A DNA stretch of 64,000 nt. Source: Lachnospiraceae bacterium. GTDB taxonomy: Bacteria; Bacillota; Clostridia; Lachnospirales; Lachnospiraceae. Below the pieces are notes generated by a model. The model was not told the origin of the DNA and did no database searches. It was given only the letters and a program-made list of their open reading frames with translations. Below, in pieces: positions 18,295-26,777 of the stretch (the first letter of the stretch is position 1; each line of letters opens with the position of its first letter). The translations under genes and the position numbers were made by a program. Location: positions 18,411 to 82,410 of the forward strand of contig DNUZ01000031.1 in assembly GCA_003507655.1 (NCBI GenBank), read 5' to 3'.

Positions 18295-19298
18295 AAAAAC
18301 AAAAGATCGCAATTTGTGATCAGGATGTAGAATACACAAGACAGCTTGTAAATTATATTGCAGCGAAAGAAAAAGACAGCTTTGAGGTGACTGGATTTTC
18401 TGATGAAAGTCTTTACCGGAAAAATGACGAAAACTTTGATCTGTTGCTGTATGAGGAGACCTTTTTTCAAAACAAAGAAGAAGCAGGCAGGGCCAAAAAA
18501 GCCATCTGCTTGAGCAATGGAGAAATTTCCACGGAACAGGAAAATATGCGGGTGCTCTTTAAGTACCAGCCGGCAGACCGGATACTGCGGGAAATACATG
18601 CCGGGATTGGAAAAGTGGCAGGGAGCATGGATACAAAGAGTATCTGGAGAGGTGAGAAGCAGATATTTGCCGTGTATTCTCCCTGGAATCATCGGCTTCG
18701 GACACCATTTGCACTGACAGCGGCAGAACAGTTGTCGGCAGGAAAAAAATTATTGTATTTGAATTTTAGCGTGTGCAGCGGGTTTTGCAAAAGCATGGGC
18801 TTAGAGCCGGATATGGATATGGGAGATTTATTTTATCTGTTAAAGGAAGGCGAGGAAGAACTCTTAGCAAAATTAAAGAGTAGTATTTATCCACTGGGAA
18901 GCTATCAGGTCATTCCACCGCCGGCAAATCCGGAGCATTACATGGAGTGGAAAAAGGGCGAGGTAAGGCATTTCTTAGAACTTCTTTTAGAAAAGACGGA
19001 TTTTGAAGTCTTACTTTTGGATCTGGGATGTGTGATGAGCGGATTTTTTGAAGTGCTGGATCTGTGTCAGAAAATCTGGATCTTAAAGGAAAATCGGACG
19101 AGTAAAGATCCCGGAATAGAAGAATTAAAAGAACTTTTGGAAAAGTTTAAGGAAGGTTTAACAGGAAGAATGGAAGAAGTATTCCTGCCGGGAGGACAGG
19201 CGTGGCGGGAAGACGGAACGATACAGGTAGAGGAATTCTACATGGGTGAAGTAGGAAACTGTGTACGCCGTTTATTAGGAGGAGAATATGCATCTTGA
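18291..19298 (+). CDS. tadZ: TadZ/CpaE-like pilus localisation protein with degenerate ATPase domain
   Basis: A 335-residue cytoplasmic protein. An N-terminal receiver-like fold (about 1-110; IAICDQDVEYTRQL) lacks a clear phospho-acceptor arrangement. A MinD/ParA-like domain from about 125 keeps the YSP strand and the GKKLLYLNF strand. The Walker A between them is lost: NHRLRTP stands where KGGVGKT is expected. TadZ proteins anchor Tad machines at specific cell sites and often have deviant P-loops. The start is the ATG inside the ATGA overlap with tadV; a longer frame upstream is only the shadow of tadV. It overlaps tadA by 11 bp. Confidence 0.8.
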   Translation: MKKQKIAICDQDVEYTRQLVNYIAAKEKDSFEVTGFSDESLYRKNDENFDLLLYEETFFQNKEEAGRAKKAICLSNGEISTEQENMRVLFKYQPADRILREIHAGIGKVAGSMDTKSIWRGEKQIFAVYSPWNHRLRTPFALTAAEQLSAGKKLLYLNFSVCSGFCKSMGLEPDMDMGDLFYLLKEGEEELLAKLKSSIYPLGSYQVIPPPANPEHYMEWKKGEVRHFLELLLEKTDFEVLLLDLGCVMSGFFEVLDLCQKIWILKENRTSKDPGIEELKELLEKFKEGLTGRMEEVFLPGGQAWREDGTIQVEEFYMGEVGNCVRRLLGGEYAS

Positions 19299-20529
19299 TA
19301 ACATGGAACAGATACAAAAACGTGTACTGGAAGATATGGATTTAAGTGAAGAGAATGATGATGCCCGGTTAAAGGAAAAGATAGAAGAAAAAGTCTGGGA
19401 ATATGGAAAAGAGCATCTGATCTCGTTAGAAGAAGAACAGAGATATGTGCAGGAAATCTTCTGTTCCCTTAGAAAACTGGATATCCTTGAGGAATTATTG
19501 CAGGATGATTCCGTAACGGAAATCATGGTCAATGGGTATCAGAAGATTTTTTATGAAAAAGCAGGACGTTTATATGCATGGGAAAAACAGTTTACAGGAA
19601 GAGAAAAATTAGAGGATGTCATACAGAAGATGGTGGCAAAGAATAACCGGGTTGTAAATGAAGCAATGCCAATTGCGGATGCCCGCTTAGAAGATGGTTC
19701 CAGAATCCATATCGTATTAGAACCGACTGCAATAGACGGCTCCTGCATTACCATCCGAAAGTTTCCGAAAGAGTCGATGACGATGGAACGGCTGATAGAA
19801 TTGCAGACACTCAGTAAGGAGGCAGCCCAATTCTTAGAGATGCTGGTAAAAGCGGGATATAACATTTTTATCTCCGGCGGTACAGGTTCCGGAAAGACAA
19901 CGTTCTTAAATGCACTTTCCGGCTGTATCCCATCGGGGGAGCGTATCATTACGATTGAGGATTCCGCAGAGCTGCAGCTTCATGGAATAGAGAATCTGAT
20001 ACGTTTAGAGACGCGGTGTGCCAATGTAAAAGGGATGGAAGAGATTACGATCCGGGATCTGATCCGGGCAGCATTGCGAATGCGCCCCGACCGTATTATC
20101 GTCGGAGAATGTCGTGGGGCAGAAGCCTTAGATATGCTGCAGGCAATGAATACCGGACATGACGGAAGCCTCAGCACCGGACATGCAAATTCCTGTGAAG
20201 ATATGCTGCACCGTTTAGAAACTATGGTATTGATGGGAATGGAATTGCCGCTAACGGCAATCCGGGGGCAGATTGCATCCGGTGTGGATATTTTAGTCCA
20301 TGTGGGGAGGATGCGGGATGGTTCAAGAAAACTCCTAAACATTATGGAAGTTGGAGCATATACGGATGGCAGGATAGAGTTATCTCCATTGTGGGAGTTT
20401 CAGGAAAAGGGTGAAAAAGGAGGAAAAGTTATTGGGGAATGGAAAAGCAGGGAGAAATTAAAGAATACGCGAAAATTAGAGTGGGCAGGTATCGGGAAAT
20501 CCTCATCGCAGCCGGCATTACGGCTTTGA
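19288..20529 (+). CDS. tadA: Tad pilus assembly ATPase (TadA/CpaF)
   Basis: The hexameric secretion ATPase that powers Tad pilus assembly, 413 residues. The N-terminal domain (1-150) is followed by a RecA-like core. That core has Walker A GGTGSGKT at 197-204, an Asp box (TIEDSAELQL), Walker B (RIIVGECRGAEALD) and the His box (TGHDGSLSTGHAN). A strong AGGAGG precedes the ATG. The C-terminal 90 bases overlap the next frame, so the last 30 residues are probably not under strong constraint. Confidence 0.95.
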   Translation: MHLDNMEQIQKRVLEDMDLSEENDDARLKEKIEEKVWEYGKEHLISLEEEQRYVQEIFCSLRKLDILEELLQDDSVTEIMVNGYQKIFYEKAGRLYAWEKQFTGREKLEDVIQKMVAKNNRVVNEAMPIADARLEDGSRIHIVLEPTAIDGSCITIRKFPKESMTMERLIELQTLSKEAAQFLEMLVKAGYNIFISGGTGSGKTTFLNALSGCIPSGERIITIEDSAELQLHGIENLIRLETRCANVKGMEEITIRDLIRAALRMRPDRIIVGECRGAEALDMLQAMNTGHDGSLSTGHANSCEDMLHRLETMVLMGMELPLTAIRGQIASGVDILVHVGRMRDGSRKLLNIMEVGAYTDGRIELSPLWEFQEKGEKGGKVIGEWKSREKLKNTRKLEWAGIGKSSSQPALRL

Positions 20530-21188
20530 TCGCAAGATTATTCTACCAGAGTGTGAAGGCACTGTTACTGTTCTTTCCGGTATGTTATTTCTATCGAAGG
20601 TACAGTGCAAAAAAGGAGCAGGAGAAGAGAAAACGCCAGTTATTGCAGGAATTTAAGGACTGTATGGAAATGATCGAAGGAAATCTGCTTGCCGGATATG
20701 CATTAGAAAATGCATTTTTAGATGCCGGAAAAGAGATGAAAGAACTACATGGGGAGGGGGGAATGATGCAGACAGAATTAGAAATCATCAATCGTAAGGT
20801 TTGTATGAACCAGCCGTTAGAAGTCGTATTTGAAGAATTTGCGAAAAAAAGCGGTATAGAAGAAATTGAGAATTTTTCAGAGGTGCTCTCTTTTGCAAAG
20901 CGTGGCGGCGGTAATCTGGTGGGGATCATACAGAATACCGTAAGAAATATCAGCAGTAAAATCCGGATTGAAGAAGAGATACAGACGATGATCGCACAGA
21001 AGAGATTAGAACAAAAAGTAATGAATGTTATGCCAGTGTTTTTACTGTTCTATCTGGATATCGCCTCTCCGGGCTACCTGGATGTACTATATCACAATAT
21101 ATTAGGAGTTATCTTTATGACAATCTGTCTGCTGGGCTATCTGGCATCTATCCTGCTCTCAGAAAGGATGGGAAGGATTGAAGTCTGA
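20439..21188 (+). CDS. tadB: Tad inner-membrane platform protein TadB
   Basis: A 249-residue T2SSF-type membrane protein with a hydrophobic segment at about 22-45, a cytoplasmic helical domain (60-195) and two C-terminal helices. The segment with SFAKRGGGNLVGII is typical of the TadB GSPII_F domain. The start is the ATG at 20439; AGGAGG lies 15 bases upstream, a longer gap than usual. The gene overlaps tadA by 91 bp and tadC by 11 bp, showing a tightly packed operon. TadB and TadC form the membrane platform under the TadA motor. Confidence 0.85.
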   Translation: MEKQGEIKEYAKIRVGRYREILIAAGITALIARLFYQSVKALLLFFPVCYFYRRYSAKKEQEKRKRQLLQEFKDCMEMIEGNLLAGYALENAFLDAGKEMKELHGEGGMMQTELEIINRKVCMNQPLEVVFEEFAKKSGIEEIENFSEVLSFAKRGGGNLVGIIQNTVRNISSKIRIEEEIQTMIAQKRLEQKVMNVMPVFLLFYLDIASPGYLDVLYHNILGVIFMTICLLGYLASILLSERMGRIEV

Positions 21189-22377
21189 AAAAGGAACGGA
21201 AAAAACAAAGATAAAAAAGATTTTAGCAGCAGTCCTCCTTCTGATCGTATTTGTGATGGTCAGACAACAGACAGCGGAATCTTTAGAACATGGCTCTTTG
21301 CAAAGAAAAGAACCCGGAGAAGGAAGCAGTCAGAAATCGTTAGAGGCTATTGTTGACGGTGAATCCTATGATATAAATGTCGAGATTGCGGAACGCCGGT
21401 TTACCAAAAAAGAGGCGAAAAAAGAGTTAAAAAAGGCGAAAAAGGAAATTGATGCAACTTTCTTAGGAGATAACAAATCCCTGAATTCCGTGAAAAAGCC
21501 GGTGGTAATGAAAGATTCTTACCGAAACGGGAATGTAGAAGCAGAGTGGAGACTGGATTCGTATGATGTCATCAATACAGAAGGAGAGTTCGTAAAGAAA
21601 GAACTGCCAAAAAAAGGGGTATTATTAGAGGCCTGTGTGTTATTAAGCTGTGGAGAAGAAACAGAAGAGTACAGTTTTGGATTTCATGTATTTTCGCCGG
21701 ACCTGAGTGTCAGAGAACAGATTGAAACAGCCTTAGAAAAGCAAAATCAGAAAAATAAAACAAAAAAGAATTTTATTCTTCCGAAAAAACTCGGAAAAAA
21801 AGAAATTCAATGGAAGGCAAAGAGTTCGCATACGGTAGGAATATTGCTGCTGCTCGGAGCTGTCACAGGAATACTCTTAAAATTTCGTGGAATAGAAGAA
21901 GAACGAAAGAAAAAGAAAAAGCGGGAAGAGGAACTGCTATTATATTACCCACAATTGGTTACCACCTTGGCTTTGCTGATTGGAGCTGGGATGCCGGTAT
22001 CCAAGGCATGGGGGAGAATGGCAAACCGCTACAAGAAAGAGGGTATGGCAAAGAATGCAGCATATGAAGAGCTGTGCTACACATGGAACGAGATGCAGGA
22101 CGGTGTCGGGGAAAGGAAAGCATATGAGAATTTTGGAAAGCGTTGTGGGTTCTGGCAATACAAAAAACTGGCATCCCTGTTAACACAAAATCTGCGAAAA
22201 GGAAGCTCGGAACTTAGCGAATTGCTATCTAAGGAGGCAGAGCTGGCAATGGAACAGCGGAAAAACCTGGCAAAACGGTTAGGCGAGGAAGCAGGAACAA
22301 AATTGCTATTACCGATGATGCTGATGCTTAGTATTATCATGGTTCTTATCATTGTTCCGGCGTTGGTAAAATTTTAA
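21178..22377 (+). CDS. tadC: Tad platform protein TadC with long N-terminal extracytoplasmic extension
   Basis: The C-terminal 180 residues form a T2SSF platform domain (LLIGAGMPVSKAWGRM, two final hydrophobic segments), as in TadC. The first 215 residues are unusual. A membrane helix at about 14-29 precedes a Lys-rich, beta-looking domain with internal symmetry to nothing I know, then a second helix at about 220-240. With normal topology this extension would face the cell wall. The start is TTG at 21178, directly after GGAAGGA and overlapping tadB, so translation probably depends on coupling. At 399 residues it is about 100 longer than common TadC proteins. Confidence 0.8.
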   Translation: MKSEKGTEKTKIKKILAAVLLLIVFVMVRQQTAESLEHGSLQRKEPGEGSSQKSLEAIVDGESYDINVEIAERRFTKKEAKKELKKAKKEIDATFLGDNKSLNSVKKPVVMKDSYRNGNVEAEWRLDSYDVINTEGEFVKKELPKKGVLLEACVLLSCGEETEEYSFGFHVFSPDLSVREQIETALEKQNQKNKTKKNFILPKKLGKKEIQWKAKSSHTVGILLLLGAVTGILLKFRGIEEERKKKKKREEELLLYYPQLVTTLALLIGAGMPVSKAWGRMANRYKKEGMAKNAAYEELCYTWNEMQDGVGERKAYENFGKRCGFWQYKKLASLLTQNLRKGSSELSELLSKEAELAMEQRKNLAKRLGEEAGTKLLLPMMLMLSIIMVLIIVPALVKF

Positions 22378-22403
22378 GAAGATTTCACAGGAGGAAAATA
22401 TCT

Positions 22404-22574
22404 ATGAAAAAAGGATTGAAAGAATTATTTTTAGAAGAAGATGGAATTGGTACGGTAGAGATGATCTTAATTCTGGTGGTCTTAATTGCGGTAGTGGCAA
22501 TTTTTAAAACACAGCTTACAAAACTTGTCGGTGAATTGTTTACAAAACTTTCAGAAAATGCAAAAGCAATATAG
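22404..22574 (+). CDS. flp: Flp-type major pilin
   Basis: A 56-residue class III prepilin. A short charged leader ends at Gly (EEDGIG), followed by TVEMILILVVLIAVVAIF. The Glu lies three residues after the putative cleavage Gly, and a 17-residue hydrophobic helix follows. An AGGAGG site lies 10 bases before the ATG. This is the expected fibre subunit of the Tad machine, and the two A24 peptidases in the operon would process it. Its last 17 bases overlap the following gene. Confidence 0.88.
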   Translation: MKKGLKELFLEEDGIGTVEMILILVVLIAVVAIFKTQLTKLVGELFTKLSENAKAI

Positions 22575-24021
22575 TAAAAAGGCAAGCATCACGGTCTTTC
22601 TTACCATGTTGATACTGCTGAGTGCATCATTTTTCTTTGCATTGTTAGAAACAGCACGAATTAGAGGACTTGGTACGAAAGCAGATATCGTTAGTGATGC
22701 GGCGTTAGAATCTGTCTTTGCGGAGTATCAGAAAGAAGTCTATGAGAATTATGGACTCCTAATGCTGGATTGTGCTTATGGTAATGGGAATTTTGCCATA
22801 GAAAACGTAGAGAGACATTTGCAGGAGAAAAATCTTAATAATTTAAAGCAGTCAGATAAGGAACTCTACGGAATGTATCTAACGGATTGCAAAATTTCCC
22901 GGTATCAGTTATTGACGGATGATGGAGGAAATGTATTCCGGCATCTTGCAGCCCAGACAGCCAAAAGAGAAGCTGTGATACCGGAAGTAGATAATTTTGC
23001 CGGGGAAATACAAGAGAAAGAAACCTTAGAACGCGAAAATGGGACAGTGGAAGAACATTTAGAAGAGGCAAATAAGAAAAGAGAAGAAGCGGAACAGGCA
23101 GAAAAGGGAGAAGAAAACAATATTGCCGCTCAAAAACCGCAAGGAGAGGTAAAAAACCCCATAGAAGATGCAAATCAGTGGAAAAAGAGCAGTATTTTAT
23201 CGTTGGTTGTAAGGGATGAAAGCAGCCTTTCTAATAAAGCCATTTCATTAGAGCATACGTTAGAACATCGGCAGAAGGAAGCCGGAAATCTTCCGGTGCA
23301 GGGAGCAATATTAGAAGAATTATGGTTTGCAAAATATTTAGAAACCCATATGAGTTCTTATCGACAGGTGCAGTCAAATCATGCATTAGACTATGAGTGG
23401 GAATACATTTTAAATGGAGAGTCCACAGACCGTGATAATCTCAAGGAAACAGTAAAAAGTTTAATAACGATTAGAGAAATAGCAAATATGGGATATCTGA
23501 TTCGGGATCAGCAGAAGTGCATAGAAGCACAAGAACTGGCAACGGCGTTGATGGGCTGGAGCATGAATCCGGCAGTCATCTCAGCGACAAAATGGGGAAT
23601 CTTAGCGGCATGGGCATATTCTGAGAGCATATTGGATGTGCGGGCATTGTTGGAAGGAAGAAAAATTGCATGGATAAAAAATGCAGAACAGTGGACAACC
23701 GGCATCAACCAGACAAGCGAAGCGGTAGATGGTTTTGCAATGGCGAAGGACTGCGAGAATGGTTGGGACTACATGAAATATTTAAAGTTTCTCGTCAGCA
23801 TGAAAAAAAATAGTGCAGTAAATTACCGTTCCATGGATATTATCGAGGTAAATACTAGCGCCATATCCGGAAAGAGCATACAGATGGACCATATGATGAC
23901 CGGATGTGAAAGCGAAGTCACCTATGAGGCAGAACCGTTATTCTGGAATCTGATTACCATAAAAACGTTGGGAATGGAGACATTCAGGATAGACAGAAGC
24001 AATCAATATACATATTTTTAG
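22558..24021 (+). CDS. Tad-locus membrane-anchored protein, DUF5702/TadG-like
   Basis: A 487-residue protein. The N-terminus (KKASITVFLTMLILLSASFFFALLE, in part) is a pilin-like anchor. The rest is extracytoplasmic, with an acidic coiled-coil region (about 150-210) and a mixed C-terminal domain. I recall such proteins as DUF5702 in clostridial Tad loci, in the place of TadG; this is from memory. I start at ATG 22558, overlapping the flp stop. An upstream TTG at 22525 lies deep inside flp and is less likely. No ribosome binding site is evident, so coupling to flp is likely. Confidence 0.75.
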   Translation: MQKQYSKKASITVFLTMLILLSASFFFALLETARIRGLGTKADIVSDAALESVFAEYQKEVYENYGLLMLDCAYGNGNFAIENVERHLQEKNLNNLKQSDKELYGMYLTDCKISRYQLLTDDGGNVFRHLAAQTAKREAVIPEVDNFAGEIQEKETLERENGTVEEHLEEANKKREEAEQAEKGEENNIAAQKPQGEVKNPIEDANQWKKSSILSLVVRDESSLSNKAISLEHTLEHRQKEAGNLPVQGAILEELWFAKYLETHMSSYRQVQSNHALDYEWEYILNGESTDRDNLKETVKSLITIREIANMGYLIRDQQKCIEAQELATALMGWSMNPAVISATKWGILAAWAYSESILDVRALLEGRKIAWIKNAEQWTTGINQTSEAVDGFAMAKDCENGWDYMKYLKFLVSMKKNSAVNYRSMDIIEVNTSAISGKSIQMDHMMTGCESEVTYEAEPLFWNLITIKTLGMETFRIDRSNQYTYF

Positions 24022-24036
24022 AAGGATGATAGGAAG

Positions 24037-24170
24037 GGTGCGTGAATATGTCTCTGTTCACAAAAGTTAAATGTAAATATTATTTTCAAAAGAAAGTAGA
24101 TAATAAAGCTCTCTCGAAAAGTGGTAGACAGACACAACTCCTCCGGTCGACAGAGACATATTCACGCACC
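24037..24170. repeat. Perfect 21-bp inverted repeat around a 92-bp segment at the tadE start
   Basis: 24037-24057 and 24150-24170 are exact reverse complements (GGTGCGTGAATATGTCTCTGT on the left). The left arm contains the start codon and the right arm lies inside the coding region. No target duplication flanks the arms. Confidence 0.85.
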
Positions 24171-24905
24171 TTCTGTCAGGCATCCCTGACAGTGGAAGCA
24201 GCCGTGGTACTTCCGTTGTTTATTGGATTTATGGTTTTTTTGTTGTTCTATTTTCGGATTATGCAGACAGAGCTGGCAGTGGAGCAGGCAATGATGTATA
24301 CCGCAAGGGTCGAAGCAGCATGTGTGAGCAAAAGTTCCGATACCGTACATCCTGCAAAGGTGCAACTGCATTTTCTAAAAAGCGCAAAAGAAGAAAAAGT
24401 TCCATTTGAATATATTGATGGAGAAAAAGCAGGAATTTCTTTTAGAAAGTCTGATTATGAGGGAACAGAACTAATGCTGCATGCCAGTTATCGGATGACC
24501 ATACCAATAGGATTCTTTGGAACGTTGAGATATCCGGCAGAACAGGAGGTATCTGCAAGGAAGTGGATAGGATATATTCCGCAAGAGGAAGGTGCAGGAG
24601 AAAAGAAGCTGGTCTATGTAACAAAGACCGGAAAGGCATATCACAGCAGCAGGGAGTGTGCTTATTTAGATCTGAGTATCCGTACAGTGAATCAAAAAGA
24701 AGTCACATCTTTGAGAAATAAAAGTGGCAGCAGATATATGCGCTGTGGAAGCTGTTGCAAAAATAAGAAAGAAAAGGTCTGTTATATTACAGATTATGGA
24801 ACCTGCTATCATATGGATTTGGAATGTCGGGGATTAAAACGGACAGTATATGTAATTTCGCTGGACAAGGTTGGCAAACGCCACCCATGTAAAAAGTGTA
24901 CATAA
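24048..24905 (+). CDS. tadE: TadE-like pseudopilin with two C-terminal Ada-like Cys/His motifs
   Basis: The 285-residue product has an N-terminal basic stretch of about 43 residues, then a pilin-like helix (ASLTVEAAVVLPLFIGFMVF) with the conserved Glu. A pseudopilin body follows. Two tandem units of the type YVTKTGKAYH..(R)EC.Y....C..C come last (about 200-243 and 247-285). Each has one His and three Cys that could bind a metal, as in Ada-type zinc domains. The ATG at 24048 has GGAAGGG nine bases upstream; a GTG two codons earlier is possible. The N-terminal stretch before the pilin helix is unusually long and is exactly the part covered by the inverted repeat. Confidence 0.8.
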   Translation: MSLFTKVKCKYYFQKKVDNKALSKSGRQTQLLRSTETYSRTFCQASLTVEAAVVLPLFIGFMVFLLFYFRIMQTELAVEQAMMYTARVEAACVSKSSDTVHPAKVQLHFLKSAKEEKVPFEYIDGEKAGISFRKSDYEGTELMLHASYRMTIPIGFFGTLRYPAEQEVSARKWIGYIPQEEGAGEKKLVYVTKTGKAYHSSRECAYLDLSIRTVNQKEVTSLRNKSGSRYMRCGSCCKNKKEKVCYITDYGTCYHMDLECRGLKRTVYVISLDKVGKRHPCKKCT

Positions 24906-24944
24906 TAATATATATCGTATGAGTAACGCAGGTGGTGGAGAGAA

Positions 24945-25370
24945 ATGTTAAAGGAAAGTATAATCTTTGTGATGTTAATTCTGTTTTCAATAGAAGATAT
25001 CAGGAAAAGAAGAATAGATGTCCTGCCATTGTTGGTATTTCTGGTGATAGGAATACTATATCAGGCAATCACAAGGTCTTTGACCATACCGGAAATTTGT
25101 GGAGGCGCATTCTTGGGAGTGTGTTTGCTCGGAATCGCCAAAGTGACAGGTGAGTCCTTAGGCTATGGAGATGGGCTGCTCTTTTTGGTTACCGGTATTT
25201 ATATCGGAGGGTGGGATAACTGTTCTTTATTAATGACAAGTCTTATATTGGTGTTTGTTTTTGCCATAATACAAATATTAGTGCGGAAAAAAAGTGCAAA
25301 ATCAGAAATTCCATTTGTACCATTTGTCTTATCCGCCTATATGCTGTATCTGGGAGGGCAGATGATATGA
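24945..25370 (+). CDS. Second A24-family prepilin peptidase
   Basis: 141 residues, highly hydrophobic. Both catalytic Asp motifs are visible: SIEDIRKRRID after the first helix and LGYGDG in the middle. It differs from the first peptidase of the operon and stands between two tadE-like genes, so it may specialise in pseudopilins. A GGTGGTGGAG element precedes the ATG. It shares an ATGA overlap with the next gene. Confidence 0.85.
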   Translation: MLKESIIFVMLILFSIEDIRKRRIDVLPLLVFLVIGILYQAITRSLTIPEICGGAFLGVCLLGIAKVTGESLGYGDGLLFLVTGIYIGGWDNCSLLMTSLILVFVFAIIQILVRKKSAKSEIPFVPFVLSAYMLYLGGQMI

Positions 25371-25585
25371 AAAAAAACGTAAAGGCAAGCTATACGATAG
25401 AAGCGTCAATGGTTATGCCGTTGATATTGTTTTTTATCTTTCAGGGATTTGCACTTGGTATTTCTTTATGTCAGGAAGTACAGAAGGCATCGGTTTATTC
25501 TACGCAGCTACAGGAATTATCGGGTGCAGATATTTTTAAAAAACGGGAAATGTTAGAAGAAGCAGGGGAAAATATATGGAAATAG
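25367..25585 (+). CDS. Short TadE-like pseudopilin
   Basis: 72 residues: a short leader (MKKNVKA), the pilin motif SYTIEASMVMPLILFFIF with the conserved Glu, and a small helical tail. The ATGA overlap with the peptidase gene and a 10-base overlap with the FHA gene place it firmly in the operon. It is far shorter than the other TadE protein here and may be a minor or initiating subunit. Confidence 0.75.
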   Translation: MKKNVKASYTIEASMVMPLILFFIFQGFALGISLCQEVQKASVYSTQLQELSGADIFKKREMLEEAGENIWK

Positions 25586-26739
25586 AATATAGAAGGACGT
25601 GGAACCAGAGTGTTATGCTGATTACGGGTCATGTGGAAGAAGAAAATTATGAATTAAAGATGTTAAAACATAATACAGTGGCAGGATTGCTGCCTGTAGA
25701 GGAGATACAGGAAACAGGGGATTTCCGGTTTTGTTACGATATTACAGGGAAAAAGTCGTTAGAGTGTTATCTTGAGAATAATGCTTTGAATCCGGTAATG
25801 ATTAAAAAGATTCTCGAAAACCTTATACATCTGTGTCGTGAAATGGAGCGTTACCTGCTGAAAGAGGAAAAACTTCTATTAAAAGAAGATATGATTTTTA
25901 TGGATAGCAGGGAAGAACAGTTCTATTTCTGTTACTATCCCGACAAAGAGGGGGAACTTAGAGAAGAATTTGGTAAGCTGATAGAAGAGATGCTGCCGCA
26001 GTTAGATCATGAGAATCGTGAGGAAACAGAAAAAGTATATGCAATTTATGAGAAGACCCGCGAGGAGAACTACAGTCTTTTGAACTTACAGGAATTGTTT
26101 TTTAAAGAAGAAGAAAATGGAGGGGAAGTATGGAAAGAATATGAAATAGCAGGGGATGAAACAGAAGCAGCAGACCTGACAGTTACAAATCCTCAAAACT
26201 CCCAAAAAATGGACAGAATCTCATCTATAAAAAAACAGATGTTACAGATTTTAGAAAAAGGAATATCTTGGCTCTATCGGGACAAATTAAATAGAAAGAA
26301 AAAAGAATTTTCCATGCCGGAAATTCCTGTGCCTGCTATCAGAAAGAAACAAATGCCACAAAAGATATATCCGCAGGAGCAGGATAAAAATCCTCTTTCG
26401 GAATATACGGAAAAAGCAATAACCGGTGCGAGGTTAATGTATCTTGGAGGAGGAGAAGAACGGGATTTTGTAATCAATAAAGATGTTTTTTTGATTGGAA
26501 CGGATGCATTAGCAGTTGACGGAATACTAAAATCAAGGGCAGCAGGTGAAATACAGGCAAAAATCACAAAGGAAGAAGATATTTATTATATAGAAGATAT
26601 GAATTCGGCAAATGGGACACTTGTAAACGGAGAAATCCTGATCTATAAGGAGGTTCGCAGATTAAAGGAAGGCGACAGGATTACCTTTGCAGATATATCG
26701 TATAGATTCTTGACTTTTTGCAATAACAGTATAATATAA
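25576..26739 (+). CDS. FHA-domain protein at the end of the Tad operon (DUF6382-type N-terminus)
   Basis: 387 residues, no membrane segment. The N-terminal 170 residues resemble DUF6382, a domain I recall as coupled to FHA in Lachnospiraceae. A basic linker follows. A C-terminal FHA domain (about 285-380) shows the expected elements: an initial strand ending GTD, then SRAAGEIQAKI, and DMNSANGTLVNGE. FHA domains bind phosphothreonine. Its place behind the pilus genes suggests phosphorylation-dependent control or assembly of the machine, though no kinase gene is present in the operon. Confidence 0.8.
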   Translation: MEIEYRRTWNQSVMLITGHVEEENYELKMLKHNTVAGLLPVEEIQETGDFRFCYDITGKKSLECYLENNALNPVMIKKILENLIHLCREMERYLLKEEKLLLKEDMIFMDSREEQFYFCYYPDKEGELREEFGKLIEEMLPQLDHENREETEKVYAIYEKTREENYSLLNLQELFFKEEENGGEVWKEYEIAGDETEAADLTVTNPQNSQKMDRISSIKKQMLQILEKGISWLYRDKLNRKKKEFSMPEIPVPAIRKKQMPQKIYPQEQDKNPLSEYTEKAITGARLMYLGGGEERDFVINKDVFLIGTDALAVDGILKSRAAGEIQAKITKEEDIYYIEDMNSANGTLVNGEILIYKEVRRLKEGDRITFADISYRFLTFCNNSII

Positions 26740-26777
26740 ATAAAGTAGAAAACAGATAGTAGCGAGAGGAAACGAGA

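Noticed and set aside
20418..20438. TTG start for tadB close to AGGAGG
   Set aside because: That TTG opens another frame which stops within a few codons.
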